Positions 42,849 through 51,187 of a DNA stretch of 64,000 bases are shown in pieces (position 1 is the first letter of the stretch; each line of letters begins with the position of its first letter). The stretch spans positions 43,207 through 107,206 of the forward strand of contig DASXUK010000070.1 of assembly GCA_036504875.1 (NCBI GenBank), read 5' to 3'. The position numbers were made by a program, and so were the translations under genes. The notes under the pieces are model-generated. The model was not told the DNA's origin and did no database searches. It saw only the letters and a program-made list of their open reading frames with translations. This DNA comes from JACPFJ01 sp036504875. Its GTDB lineage: Bacteria > Desulfobacterota > Desulfuromonadia > Geobacterales > Pseudopelobacteraceae.

Positions 42849-44441
42849 ATGCATATCCGCCTATCTCTCATTATCAAGCTAACGCTCGCCACCTCATTGA
42901 TCCTGATCGGTTTCATGAGTCTGCTGGATTATATAAATATAAAGAATTTTAAAAAAGCTACCATCGAGTATGCAGTTTCCAATGCCGACCAACTGACGGA
43001 AATCATTAATCAAAGCACTTACGATGCGATGATGAAAAACGACAAGACCAGCCTTTACCAGATGATCGGTCGTATTGCCCAAAGTCCTAATATCGAAAAT
43101 ATCCGCCTGATTGACCGGGAAGGCAAAGTGGTCTTTTCCAGTAACAATAAGGAAGTTGGCAGTTTTATTGATAAAAAAGTCGATGATACCTGCGGCATCT
43201 GTCATAAGCGTGGCAGCCCTGCCTTGCGCTACTCTTATATGAAGAGCAGCCGTTTACACCACACCAAAACCGGAACCGAGGTGCTTGGATTTACCAAGGC
43301 TATTTATAATAAACCGGAATGCTCTACAGGGCCATGCCATTTCCATAGCAAAGCAGACAACGTACTGGGAGTGCTGGATATCCACATTTCTCTCGAGAAT
43401 TTGCGGCAGAAATCGGATTACTACCGTCTCCAGTTCGTTGTTATGACTTGTATGCTGTTGATCCTGATTGGATTACTGATCAACCTGCTGACCCAGCGCC
43501 TGGTAAACCGGCCTGTCCAGCGCCTGGTTCAGCACACGGCTCAGGTAGCGGCCGGTAATCTAACTGCCAGGATTCCGGTTAAAAGCCATGATGAGCTGGG
43601 AGATCTCGCCAGTGCCTTTAATCACATGACCGAAAGCCTGGCAAAGGCCCAGGAAGAACTGAAGCATTGGGCGGATAGTCTCGAGCAGAAGGTTGAGGAG
43701 CGCAGCCTGGAGATAAAACAGATGGAAACCCAACTGCACCGCTCGGAAAAACTGGCCTCGCTGGGTAATCTGGTCGCTGGCATTGCCCATGAAATCAACA
43801 ACCCACTAAGCGGCATTCTGCTTTATGCATCCATCGTCTACAAAGACAATCGCCTTGAACCGGTGCTCAAGCCGGATCTGGAGCTGGTGATCTCCGAATG
43901 TCGGCGCTGTGCCAATATCGTCAAGCAGTTGCTAGGCTTTTCCCGCGAAGCTGTACCGCAGAAAGTGGCTGTCTCACTTAACAGCCTTCTTGAAAAGGTT
44001 ACCAGCCTGCTCAAGCCGCAGCCAAGCTTTTTGAATATCGAAATCCAGAAGAACTACGACCCCGCTCTGGAGCATATTTTTGTTGATGAAAACCAGATGC
44101 AACAGGTTTTTGTAAATCTTCTGATCAATGCCAGCCATGCCATGTCGAGCTGGGGCTTGATCCAGATTACCACCTCAAGATCCGCAGATAACCTATATGC
44201 GTGCGCCGAAATCAGTGACAATGGTTGCGGAATTCAGCCGGAAATTCTGCAGAACATCTTTGACCCCTTCTTTACCACCAAGTCCGAAGGCACCGGACTT
44301 GGTCTTTCAATATCGTATGGTTTCATTCAAAACAATGAGGGGAAGATTGAGGTAAAAAGCAAGGTAGGAATTGGAACTACTTTTATTATCCAGCTTCCGC
44401 TAAATAACGGCATAAAAAACCCGATGGTTTCAAATCAATGA
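42849..44441 (+). CDS. Sensor histidine kinase with c-type-heme periplasmic domain
   Basis: A 530-residue membrane kinase. A first helix (about 8-28) is followed by a periplasmic sensor domain of about 165 residues and a second helix (about 197-217). The sensor has CGICHKRG (CxxCH, about residue 116) and CSTGPCHFH (CxxxxCH, about residue 158), so it may bind c-type heme. Then come HAMP, a coiled coil, a HisKA with LGNLVAGIAHEINNPLSG (NtrB-type H box) and HATPase with NLLINASHAM, DNGCGIQPEI and GTGLGLSISYG. Its partner is probably the NtrC-type regulator that starts on the opposite strand with a stop two bases away. Heme would make it a redox, nitric oxide or oxygen sensor, which is inference. 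Confidence 0.9.
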   Translation: MHIRLSLIIKLTLATSLILIGFMSLLDYINIKNFKKATIEYAVSNADQLTEIINQSTYDAMMKNDKTSLYQMIGRIAQSPNIENIRLIDREGKVVFSSNNKEVGSFIDKKVDDTCGICHKRGSPALRYSYMKSSRLHHTKTGTEVLGFTKAIYNKPECSTGPCHFHSKADNVLGVLDIHISLENLRQKSDYYRLQFVVMTCMLLILIGLLINLLTQRLVNRPVQRLVQHTAQVAAGNLTARIPVKSHDELGDLASAFNHMTESLAKAQEELKHWADSLEQKVEERSLEIKQMETQLHRSEKLASLGNLVAGIAHEINNPLSGILLYASIVYKDNRLEPVLKPDLELVISECRRCANIVKQLLGFSREAVPQKVAVSLNSLLEKVTSLLKPQPSFLNIEIQKNYDPALEHIFVDENQMQQVFVNLLINASHAMSSWGLIQITTSRSADNLYACAEISDNGCGIQPEILQNIFDPFFTTKSEGTGLGLSISYGFIQNNEGKIEVKSKVGIGTTFIIQLPLNNGIKNPMVSNQ

Positions 44442-44443
44442 TT

Positions 44444-45871
44444 TTACAGCAAATTTTTATTCTCTAACTGGTTTTTAACCGAAATACCAAGTCTTTTTAG
44501 CATACCTTGGAAGTTCGGGCGCAGAAGCCCGGTTTGCTCGGCGGCCCGGGTCACGTTCCAGTTATTTCGCTCCAGCGCATTTATGACAAAAGTTTTCTCA
44601 ACGCTTTCAACCGCTTGATCCCGAACCTGTCGCTTCATCTCCTTGAGCTCGTCAACGTTGATAGGCACGAATTCTTCGACAGGAGCCTTGCTGGCAGCTT
44701 GTCCCGTAGCCAGCTCGAGATCCTCCTTTTGAATAATATCTCCCTCAGCCAGCACAACAGCACGTTCAATAGTATTTTCCAGCTCCCTCACGTTACCCGG
44801 GTAAAGGTGGGATTCCAGGTGATTCATAGCGTAAGGCGCTATTCCACGAATCTCTTTACCCATCTCAGTGGTGAATTTTCTCAGGAAATGACGTACAAGC
44901 AGTGGAATATCACCCTTGCGATCCCGTAACGGTGGCAACTCAATAGGGATGATGTTGAGACGAAAGAAAAGATCTTCCCTAAACAGGCCTTCCGCAACCA
45001 TCGTTCTCAAATTCCGATTTGTGGCAGCGATCAGATGAATATTTATCGGTACCGGTTGAGTTCCACCGATTGGCGTTACCTCGCGCTCCTGAAGAACCCG
45101 CAGCAACTTGGTCTGTGTAGAGAGGCTTATATTGGAGACCTCGTCCAGAAACAGGGTCCCGTTATCGGCAACCTTAAAAAGGCCAACCTTGGTTTGTGTT
45201 GCTCCAGTAAATGAGCCTTTGACATGGCCGAACAACTCGCTTTCCAGCAAATTTTCAGCCAGTGATGAACAATCGACTGCCACAAAAGGCTGCTCTCTGC
45301 GGGAGCTGTTTTCATGGATGGCGCGAGCTACCAGTTCCTTGCCGGTTCCGCTTTCACCTGTTATCAGTACGGTACTGTTTGTGGAAGCCACCTGCATGAT
45401 TCTTCGGTAAACCTTCAGCATTTCCTTGCTTTGACCGATGAACTGATGGAAACCCTGATGTTGAGTCAGTTCTTTCTTCAATGCGATCTCATCAATAAGA
45501 AGGTTCCTCTGCTCCAGGGCCAGGTCTACCTTCTCCAGCAATTCCTCAGGTGAAAAAGGCTTGGATATATAATCAACCGCCCCGTTTTTCATAGCCTCTA
45601 CAGCTGTGTCTACTGTGGCATAACCAGTGATCATGATTACAGGTACATCAGGCTGGAGCGTTTTTACCGCCTTGAGAACTTCAATTCCATTCATTCCCGG
45701 CATTTTCAGATCGGTTATGATCAGGTCAAATTCCCGCTCCTGCAGAAGCTCAATGGCACCATGCCCACTTTTGCATGTCTCAACAGCGAATCTATCTCCC
45801 TCCAAGATCCGTTGCAGACCGTTTCTGATAACATCTTCATCATCAACAGCCAGAATGCTTATGCGTCCCAT
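44444..45871 (-). CDS. NtrC-family sigma-54-dependent response regulator
   Basis: A 475-residue activator. The receiver domain (about 1-120) has ISILAVDDEDV and the phosphorylation Asp in IITDLKMPGMNGIEV, with the signalling Lys in YISKPFSPEE. The AAA+ domain shows Walker A GESGTGKELVARAI, the sigma-54 contact loop GSFTGA (Ser replaces Ala of GAFTGA) and NGTLFLDEVSNI. The C-terminus has a Fis-type helix-turn-helix (NVTRAAEQTGLLRPNFQGML). ATG 45871 is preceded by AAGGAGGG. It should act at the sigma-54 promoter 46176-46191 of the divergent operon, with two 21-bp palindromes between as probable binding sites. It lies tail to tail with the heme-sensor kinase. Confidence 0.95.
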   Translation of the reverse strand: MGRISILAVDDEDVIRNGLQRILEGDRFAVETCKSGHGAIELLQEREFDLIITDLKMPGMNGIEVLKAVKTLQPDVPVIMITGYATVDTAVEAMKNGAVDYISKPFSPEELLEKVDLALEQRNLLIDEIALKKELTQHQGFHQFIGQSKEMLKVYRRIMQVASTNSTVLITGESGTGKELVARAIHENSSRREQPFVAVDCSSLAENLLESELFGHVKGSFTGATQTKVGLFKVADNGTLFLDEVSNISLSTQTKLLRVLQEREVTPIGGTQPVPINIHLIAATNRNLRTMVAEGLFREDLFFRLNIIPIELPPLRDRKGDIPLLVRHFLRKFTTEMGKEIRGIAPYAMNHLESHLYPGNVRELENTIERAVVLAEGDIIQKEDLELATGQAASKAPVEEFVPINVDELKEMKRQVRDQAVESVEKTFVINALERNNWNVTRAAEQTGLLRPNFQGMLKRLGISVKNQLENKNLL

Positions 45872-45956
45872 TCCTGATCCCTCCTTCACACACCAGTAAA
45901 ACACATGAATTGCTTAAAATATGCAGGCTGCCATTCCTGCCGGCACTAATTTCTAG

Positions 45957-45977
45957 GTGTATATTTTTCATGTACAC
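45957..45977. promoter_or_regulatory. 21-bp palindrome, probable regulator site (copy 2)
   Basis: GTGTATAT-TTTTC-ATGTACAC (8-5-8, 7 of 8 arm positions match). It lies 86 bases before the regulator's own ATG and about 225 bases before the expected start of the sigma-54 transcript, so it could serve both autoregulation and activation. Confidence 0.65.
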
Positions 45978-46058
45978 CCGATAATTTCCTGTATGTATTA
46001 GAAATAGCTCATTTTTAAGCAAAATAACATTAGTTCTATCCAAAGTCAATCACTAACC

Positions 46059-46079
46059 TAGTATAGAAAAGTTATACTA
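46059..46079. promoter_or_regulatory. 21-bp palindrome, probable enhancer site (copy 3)
   Basis: TAGTATAG-AAAAG-TTATACTA (8-5-8), with the same GTATA-N7-TATAC core as the other two. It lies about 97 bases upstream of the -24 box, an ordinary distance for an NtrC-type enhancer. Confidence 0.65.
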
Positions 46080-46175
46080 TATCTTAATGTTCCGCCGGCC
46101 ATAATCACATATTAAGCCAACCTCAAGTATCACAAGTCCTTGAATTATAAATGTTAGATATATTTTTTATTGTTG

Positions 46176-46191
46176 TGGCACGTCCTGTGCT
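46176..46191 (+). promoter_or_regulatory. Sigma-54 (RpoN) promoter
   Basis: TGGCACG-TCCT-GTGCT matches TGGCACG-N4-TTGCW with one change; the invariant GG and GC are 10 bases apart. Transcription should start near 46202, about 44 bases before the first gene of the operon. An NtrC-type activator is encoded divergently. Confidence 0.88.
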
Positions 46192-46245
46192 AGTAGCTGA
46201 TTAGGTAAAACCAGAAAGACCTCCCAAGCAAGAAAGGAGACAGCC

Positions 46246-46497
46246 ATGAAACCGTTATTAGCAAGTATTCTGGCCCTTTTAATCACCGTTACTCAAGCGT
46301 TGGCCTCATCAGGAAGCGGTGATGGTCAAGGACTAAGCCATATGACGATATTTTTCATCTCATTCGGGATTCTGATAGTCCTGTTCCAGTTTATCCCCGG
46401 GATCATGCTGTTCGTCGGTATGTTAAAAGGTCTTTTCATATCAGCCGAAAAAAATTCAGAGGAATACCTGGCTGATGGCAGCCGCAAAAATTCCTAA
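46246..46497 (+). CDS. Small membrane protein, 83 residues (first gene of sigma-54 operon)
   Basis: It has a signal peptide-like N-terminus (MKPLLASILALLITVTQALA) and, after a Ser/Gly-rich stretch, one long hydrophobic segment (about 33-66) reading MTIFFISFGILIVLFQF, IPGIMLFVGMLKGLF, then a charged tail. The motif QF-IPGIMLF-GM-KG recurs in the 77-residue protein encoded at 46974 (QL-IPAMVMLYGMIRG), so the two are paralogs. The function is unknown; the position suggests small subunits or assembly factors for the quinone complex. Ribosome site AAAGGAG precedes ATG 46246. The gene end overlaps the extended frame of the next protein, but not its preferred start. Confidence 0.8.
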   Translation: MKPLLASILALLITVTQALASSGSGDGQGLSHMTIFFISFGILIVLFQFIPGIMLFVGMLKGLFISAEKNSEEYLADGSRKNS

Positions 46498-46540
46498 AAC
46501 GCGTTGCACAGGAGAAATTCCCTTCGGCGAGGGTGAGAAA

Positions 46541-46927
46541 ATGCAAGGACTTTTAATAGTAGATGAAGATATGGATTGCCGCAAACAGATGGCAGAGATG
46601 TTCATTGAGTCTGGTTACAATGTAATTGTTACCAATTCGGTGGCCAATGCACTGTACGGAATTCTCAAGAAAACTGCACAGGTGGTTCTGCTCGGCACCA
46701 AGTTTGATGAATTGACTGCTGCGGAGCTGATCCCGCTTCTGAAGCAATGCAATCGAAAATTGACCATCATCCTGGTGGCTGCCGATACATCACTTCCGTT
46801 AATACGCAAGCTGCGTAGCGAGGGAATTTTTTATCACGCCTTAAAGCCAGTTGACGCAGAGGATCGGAACGAAATCCGTCAGGCTGTACGTTGTGCTTTT
46901 GAAAGCCTGCGGCTGAATCCAGCTTAA
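46541..46927 (+). CDS. Receiver-like domain protein lacking the phosphorylation aspartate
   Basis: A 128-residue stand-alone receiver-type domain. The acidic pocket is present in MQGLLIVDEDMDCRKQM, and the conserved Lys in ALKPVDAEDR. Where a receiver has its phosphorylated Asp, the sequence reads QVVLLGTKFDEL, with Gly at the site. It is probably not phosphorylated by a histidine kinase and may bind a partner constitutively. No output domain is present. I choose ATG 46541, which is preceded by GAGGGTGAG; a frame from 46475 has no site. It is cotranscribed with respiratory-complex genes, an unusual place for a receiver. Confidence 0.8.
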   Translation: MQGLLIVDEDMDCRKQMAEMFIESGYNVIVTNSVANALYGILKKTAQVVLLGTKFDELTAAELIPLLKQCNRKLTIILVAADTSLPLIRKLRSEGIFYHALKPVDAEDRNEIRQAVRCAFESLRLNPA

Positions 46928-46973
46928 CTCAAGGAATCACAACCATTCCAAGTACCCCAAAAAGGAGGACGAC

Positions 46974-47207
46974 ATGAAACGCATTATGACGGCAATGTTT
47001 TTAACTCTCGGATCAGCAAGCTATTCCTATGCTGCATCAACCTCGAAGGTTTACATGAGTGGCACACTGGTTCTGCTGTTTCTCGGATTTTGTGCCCTGG
47101 TACTGACAGTTCAACTTATTCCAGCCATGGTCATGCTCTATGGGATGATTAGGGGTGCACTTGACAGCAAAAAGGAAAAAACATATTCAAGCGCAAAAAC
47201 AAGATAA
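46974..47207 (+). CDS. Small membrane protein, 77 residues (paralog of the first operon gene)
   Basis: A signal-peptide-like start (MKRIMTAMFLTLGSASYSYA) and one transmembrane stretch (about 28-62: GTLVLLFLGFCALVLTVQL, then IPAMVMLYGMIRG), followed by a basic tail. The IPxMxxxxGMxxG pattern matches the 83-residue protein at 46246, so the two genes probably arose by duplication. The function is unknown. Ribosome site AAAAGGAGG precedes ATG 46974. It lies between the receiver-like gene and a third tiny membrane-protein gene. Confidence 0.8.
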   Translation: MKRIMTAMFLTLGSASYSYAASTSKVYMSGTLVLLFLGFCALVLTVQLIPAMVMLYGMIRGALDSKKEKTYSSAKTR

Positions 47208-47258
47208 CCCAAGCTGGTCGTAACAGATCGCTTCAGAAAAATAAAAGGAGGAACAACC

Positions 47259-47441
47259 ATGTTTGACCAACTAGTACAATCCATCGGAGAGGTAAAAGAG
47301 GTCGTCACTCTAGTTGATTTTTATCAGTACATAAAAAGTGTCGAATATCTTATCTGTATCGCCTTTTTTGTCGGATTCCCCATGTTCTATCGTTACATCA
47401 ATGCAAAACAAGAAACCGACGTCGTAGAGGATCGCCACTAA
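47259..47441 (+). CDS. Small membrane protein, 60 residues
   Basis: A 60-residue protein with an amphipathic N-terminus (MFDQLVQSIGEVKEVVTLVD), one transmembrane helix (about 31-46: YLICIAFFVGFPMFY) and a charged tail ending DVVEDRH. There is no signal peptide and no similarity to the two other small proteins nearby. The ribosome site AAAAGGAGGAACAACC is strong. The cytochrome gene follows immediately. It may be a small membrane subunit or assembly factor of the complex encoded downstream, which is inference. Confidence 0.8.
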   Translation: MFDQLVQSIGEVKEVVTLVDFYQYIKSVEYLICIAFFVGFPMFYRYINAKQETDVVEDRH

Positions 47442-47500
47442 ATATGAGGAACGATCCAGGAGTCAACCAATCTCATATCTTTCGCAAAGGAGTACGCAAG

Positions 47501-48028
47501 ATGGACGCTCACTTGTTCCGAACCGGCCTGGTTACCTTGATCCTGCTGGTGGCATTGTCCGGAACCGGCCTTACTTTCACGGTTCCCGACAATATTGACC
47601 TCAACACAAAAGGCAAGCTGTACGAGCAGTTTTCATTCAATCATGCCAAGCACATTCAGTTGACCAAGGAATGTGCCGATTGCCACCATCACACTACCGG
47701 GACATTAGTGGAGGATCCGAATTGCGTCAGATGTCATCGAAACAGCGGTGAAACCAAGACCGTCGCCTGTCGCGGGTGCCATTCGTCCGATCCTTTCTCG
47801 GCAGCAACCTTAAAGGAAATTTCTGTCTCGCAGAAGAAATACCACCTGGACAAACCTGGTTTAAAAGCTGCAATGCACCAGAATTGCCTTGGTTGTCATA
47901 GCAAAAAAAATGGTCCGACTGGCTGTCAGGATTGTCACCGCCGCACCAAAGAAGGGGATTCCTTTTATAACTCCGGCCCGTTTGCTCCCAAAAATAAGCC
48001 TGCCAGCGGTGGACACGGTGGGCACTGA
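47501..48028 (+). CDS. Periplasmic c3/c7-like multiheme cytochrome, five hemes
   Basis: A 175-residue exported cytochrome: signal peptide (LFRTGLVTLILLVALSGTGL), then FSFNHAKHIQLTKECADCHHH, a class III (c3-type) pattern with histidine ligands before the heme. Five CxxCH sites are present: CADCH, CVRCH, CRGCH, CLGCH and CQDCH. The C-terminus is Gly/His-rich (KPASGGHGGH). It should carry electrons in the periplasm to or from the iron-sulfur/NrfD module encoded next. ATG 47501 is supported by AAAGGAGTACGCAAG; a frame from 47444 is longer but has no good site. Confidence 0.9.
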   Translation: MDAHLFRTGLVTLILLVALSGTGLTFTVPDNIDLNTKGKLYEQFSFNHAKHIQLTKECADCHHHTTGTLVEDPNCVRCHRNSGETKTVACRGCHSSDPFSAATLKEISVSQKKYHLDKPGLKAAMHQNCLGCHSKKNGPTGCQDCHRRTKEGDSFYNSGPFAPKNKPASGGHGGH

Positions 48029-48076
48029 CACTTCCATATTTGGTAAAAAGCACACTTTGAACCGGAGGAGAAAAAC

Positions 48077-48994
48077 ATGAAACGTAGAGATTTTCTAAAG
48101 GTCTGTCTAGCGAGCGGGGCGACTGCTTCCCTTGGCGTAACGTCCAAGAGTTGGGGAAGCGGCTCCTTCGAAGGATATCACGATGCAATGGGTGTTTTGG
48201 TAGATACAACCCGTTGTATCGGCTGTCGAACCTGTGAAGCTGCCTGTAACAAAGAACAAAAACTTCCTGAGCCGGATGTCTCGTTTGACGATCAATCAGT
48301 TTTTGAGCATCAACGTAGAACTACCGAAAAAGCTTATACCGTGGTCAACCGCTATGAAGCCAGCGATGGTCAAAAACAGCCATTTCGCAAGATGCAATGC
48401 AATCATTGCAACGAGCCTGCCTGCTTGACATCCTGCTTTGTTAATGCCTACACAAAAACTAAGGAAGGCGCTGTTATTTACAATGGAAAAGTCTGTGTAG
48501 GTTGCCGAACCTGCATGATCGCCTGCCCTTTTAATATTCCGGCATATAGTTATTCAAGCGCTTTTAATCCATTGATCAAGAAATGTATCCTTTGCTACGA
48601 CACGCGCGTTAAATTCGGACGTCCACCGGCCTGCGTTGAAATTTGCCCACAAGAAGCGCTTACCTTTGGGTTACGCAAAGACTTGATTAAATTAGCTCAT
48701 GAGCGGATCAGGGAAACACCCGATCGTTATTACGACCATGTCTACGGCGAAAAAGAGGTTGGTGGTACCAGCTGGCTCTATCTTTCCAGGGTACCATTCG
48801 ATCAGATTGGCCTCGATACAACCCTCAGCAATGATCCGATAATTTCCAACGTCAAGGAGTTCCTCGGGATGGTGCCGATGGTACTAACCATCTGGCCGGC
48901 GCTCTTTTCCGGGATCCACCTCCTTGCCACACGTAACAAGGACCATGGCGACGATCACCATAACCATTCTGAGCAGGAGGGCGGCAAGCAATGA
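48077..48994 (+). CDS. Periplasmic iron-sulfur subunit, HybA-like, with Tat signal
   Basis: A 305-residue protein with a Tat signal (MKRRDFLKVCLASGATASLG). The four-cluster ferredoxin pattern follows: CIGCRTCEAACN, CNHCNEPACLTSC, CVGCRTCMIACPFN and CILCYDTR...CVEICPQEALTFG. A C-terminal hydrophobic helix (about 258-285) anchors it to the membrane. This is the HybA/DmsB/NrfC type, which passes electrons between a membrane quinone protein and a periplasmic partner. It overlaps the NrfD-like gene by four bases (ATGA). The histidine-rich tail (DDHHNHSE) is unusual. Confidence 0.93.
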   Translation: MKRRDFLKVCLASGATASLGVTSKSWGSGSFEGYHDAMGVLVDTTRCIGCRTCEAACNKEQKLPEPDVSFDDQSVFEHQRRTTEKAYTVVNRYEASDGQKQPFRKMQCNHCNEPACLTSCFVNAYTKTKEGAVIYNGKVCVGCRTCMIACPFNIPAYSYSSAFNPLIKKCILCYDTRVKFGRPPACVEICPQEALTFGLRKDLIKLAHERIRETPDRYYDHVYGEKEVGGTSWLYLSRVPFDQIGLDTTLSNDPIISNVKEFLGMVPMVLTIWPALFSGIHLLATRNKDHGDDHHNHSEQEGGKQ

Positions 48995-50343
48995 AAAATT
49001 TGATCGCAAGCGGCGCAACAACCGTGGATTCTCTAGAAAAGGCTCCCGGCCGCAAATGGACAATCATGGAGAAACTGCTTCTTGGTCTTTCTCTGCAACA
49101 ATACATTGCACAGGCAATCCGCAACCCATTCAACTGGATTCTGGGCATTATCTTTGCGATAGGAATCCCGATCATTGCTGGGCGTTTTATATTTGGACTT
49201 TCCTGGGTTACCCATAGTTCTAATGATTATCCGTGGGGTCTATTCCTGGGCTTCGGTCTCTTCGGCATGGTGCCTCTTTCCTCGTCAGGGTTCCAACTCG
49301 GTACCGCCTGCGAGGTATTTGGACGTCATGACCTTGAGCCGCTCGAACGTCTGGGGCTTTTGAATGGGCTATTGGGATACTTCTTTGCTGTTGTTTTCCT
49401 TATGGTCGACCTTGGACAAACCTGGCGACTCCCATATCCGATGGTCGTCTCTTTCGGTCCGGCAGCGGTTCTCTTCTTGGTTGCCTGGCATGTTTCCACC
49501 TACCTGTCGGTGCAGATAGCTGAAGTCTCAACCAGTTTCTGGGAGTGGATCGGCTTTCCAGTGGGAAAACGTGCCATCCGGAGAATTACTCTTGGACTTA
49601 CAGTATCCGGAATCATACTCTCCACCCTTCACCAGGGCGCCTTGGGAGCGCTCTTTACCTACGCTCCCGGCAAAGTCCATCCGCTTTGGTACTCATCATC
49701 GTTCCAGTGGCTGCACTTCTTCGTATCCTCGCTCCCCGGCGGTCTCTGCATGGTCATAGTGGTCAGTACGATTGCTTCAAAAACCATGACCTGGAGAGCT
49801 GATGCTCGCTTCAGACAAAATCTGGACCGTTTGACGATTTCATTAGCCAAGGGGGCCAGCATGGGGCTGGCAACTTACTTGACAATCAAGCTTATTGCAA
49901 TGGCCCATGACAACAAGTGGAGCTATCTTGCCAGCGGCTGGGGCCAATGGTACATGGTTGAAATGTTCATCGGCGTGTTGTTGCCGCTCTTCTTGTTTGC
50001 CTACGGCATCCGCAACAATAAAGTGAGGGTGGTTCGTTTCAGTGCCTTACTGACAGTTGTCGGGGTTGTTTTAAACCGGCTCAATACATCAATGTTTACC
50101 TTTAACTGGAAATTACCGGAAAGAGAAATCCCACACTGGCGCGAAGTTGTAATCTGTGTGACTATTTATGCAATTTATATAGCCGTGTATCGCTTTATCC
50201 TCTATCGGCTGCCAATCATGTACCAGTGGAAGACCCAGGAAGAACCAGCGATTGAATACGCTACAGCAGCAAGTACAGTTCATCATGGCGCTGATGCCAT
50301 CCCAGCGGCGGCTTTCAGCAACCGGATGAGCGAGGACGCTTAA
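48991..50343 (+). CDS. NrfD/HybB-type quinone-binding membrane subunit
   Basis: A 450-residue integral membrane protein with about ten helices. Family features include ITLGLTVSGIILSTLHQGALGALF and WYSSSFQWLHFFVSSLPGGL, close to HybB, which oxidises or reduces menaquinone. A long N-terminal cytoplasmic or periplasmic stretch precedes the first helix (near residue 45). It should form a complex with the iron-sulfur protein encoded upstream and the cytochromes on both sides, as in Cbc, Qrc and Psr-type complexes. The start codon overlaps the preceding stop (ATGA). Proton translocation is possible but unproven. Confidence 0.92.
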   Translation: MKNLIASGATTVDSLEKAPGRKWTIMEKLLLGLSLQQYIAQAIRNPFNWILGIIFAIGIPIIAGRFIFGLSWVTHSSNDYPWGLFLGFGLFGMVPLSSSGFQLGTACEVFGRHDLEPLERLGLLNGLLGYFFAVVFLMVDLGQTWRLPYPMVVSFGPAAVLFLVAWHVSTYLSVQIAEVSTSFWEWIGFPVGKRAIRRITLGLTVSGIILSTLHQGALGALFTYAPGKVHPLWYSSSFQWLHFFVSSLPGGLCMVIVVSTIASKTMTWRADARFRQNLDRLTISLAKGASMGLATYLTIKLIAMAHDNKWSYLASGWGQWYMVEMFIGVLLPLFLFAYGIRNNKVRVVRFSALLTVVGVVLNRLNTSMFTFNWKLPEREIPHWREVVICVTIYAIYIAVYRFILYRLPIMYQWKTQEEPAIEYATAASTVHHGADAIPAAAFSNRMSEDA

Positions 50344-50404
50344 CCAGCTACTGTCGATGCTGGAACTTATTAAAATCAGGATGAAACCTCTGAGGGGGAA
50401 GATC

Positions 50405-51169
50405 ATGAAGCTCCGCTGGATAGCACTAACGATTAGCATTCTGGCCGGTTGGGCACCGCTTGTAGCCGGATTTGAGGTGGGGGATCAAACCTTTTCAACC
50501 GAAAATGCCGGAAAAGTAATCTTCAAGCATTCGGTACACCTCAAGAAGAAGACCAGAACCGCTGCGAATCTGAGCTGCAAATCGTGCCACAATGACAAGA
50601 TGAAAAAAGGGATCCATTACTCGATGGATCAAATGAAGGAAGGCAAATCCTGCGGCATGTGCCACGGTAAAACAGCCTTTTCCCTATCCAAGTGCACGGC
50701 CTGTCACAAGGTTAAAGATGTTGCTATGATGGTGAAAGAAACCGGTTCAGTAAGATTTAGGCACTCTACCCACACCGCAAAATTCGCCTGCGGCGATTGC
50801 CATAATAAATACTTCAAGACCGGCAAGAACCCTAAAGTCAGCATGGCCGAAATGGAAAAAGGAAAATCGTGCGGGGCCTGCCATAATGGCAAAGCAGCCT
50901 TCTCGATTAGCGCTTGCAATACCTGCCATCCAATCAAAGAAATCGGCTTCACGGTCAAAGGTGCCGGCAATGTAACCTTCAGCCACACCTCCCATATCGG
51001 GATTTACAAATGCGGCGAATGCCACCCTAAAATTTACGGTACCAGCAGGAGCAAGACAAAAGTCAGCATGAAAGCGATGGAGGAAGGCAAGTCATGCGGG
51101 GCATGCCATGATGAGAAAACTGCCTTTGCGGTTAAAGGCAACTGTGCCACATGCCACCACACAAAGTGA
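50405..51169 (+). CDS. Nine-heme periplasmic cytochrome built of three triheme units
   Basis: A 254-residue exported cytochrome (signal MKLRWIALTISILAGWAPLVAG). Nine CxxCH sites occur in three similar groups of three: CKSCH-CGMCH-CTACH, CGDCH-CGACH-CNTCH, CGECH-CGACH-CATCH. Each group follows the pattern VxFxHSxH...GKSCGxCH...CxxCH, typical of triheme c7 (PpcA-like) modules. It was probably formed by triplication. It is placed directly after the NrfD-like gene and should act as its periplasmic electron carrier. ATG 50405 is supported by GAGGGGGAAGATC. A large 15-bp inverted repeat follows the stop. Confidence 0.92.
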   Translation: MKLRWIALTISILAGWAPLVAGFEVGDQTFSTENAGKVIFKHSVHLKKKTRTAANLSCKSCHNDKMKKGIHYSMDQMKEGKSCGMCHGKTAFSLSKCTACHKVKDVAMMVKETGSVRFRHSTHTAKFACGDCHNKYFKTGKNPKVSMAEMEKGKSCGACHNGKAAFSISACNTCHPIKEIGFTVKGAGNVTFSHTSHIGIYKCGECHPKIYGTSRSKTKVSMKAMEEGKSCGACHDEKTAFAVKGNCATCHHTK

Positions 51170-51187
51170 TCTTGAGTTAAAGGCTTA

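Larger units (their letters stand above)
45872..46245. other. Divergent regulatory region of the respiratory operon
   Basis: About 375 AT-rich bases with no gene between the NtrC-type regulator (minus) and the respiratory operon (plus). It holds two 21-bp palindromes (45957, 46059) and a sigma-54 promoter (46176), all described separately. Confidence 0.75.

Noticed and set aside
47060..47080. TGGCACACTGGTTCTG as a second sigma-54 promoter
   Set aside because: It lies inside the coding sequence of a small membrane protein and the spacing to the GC element is wrong.
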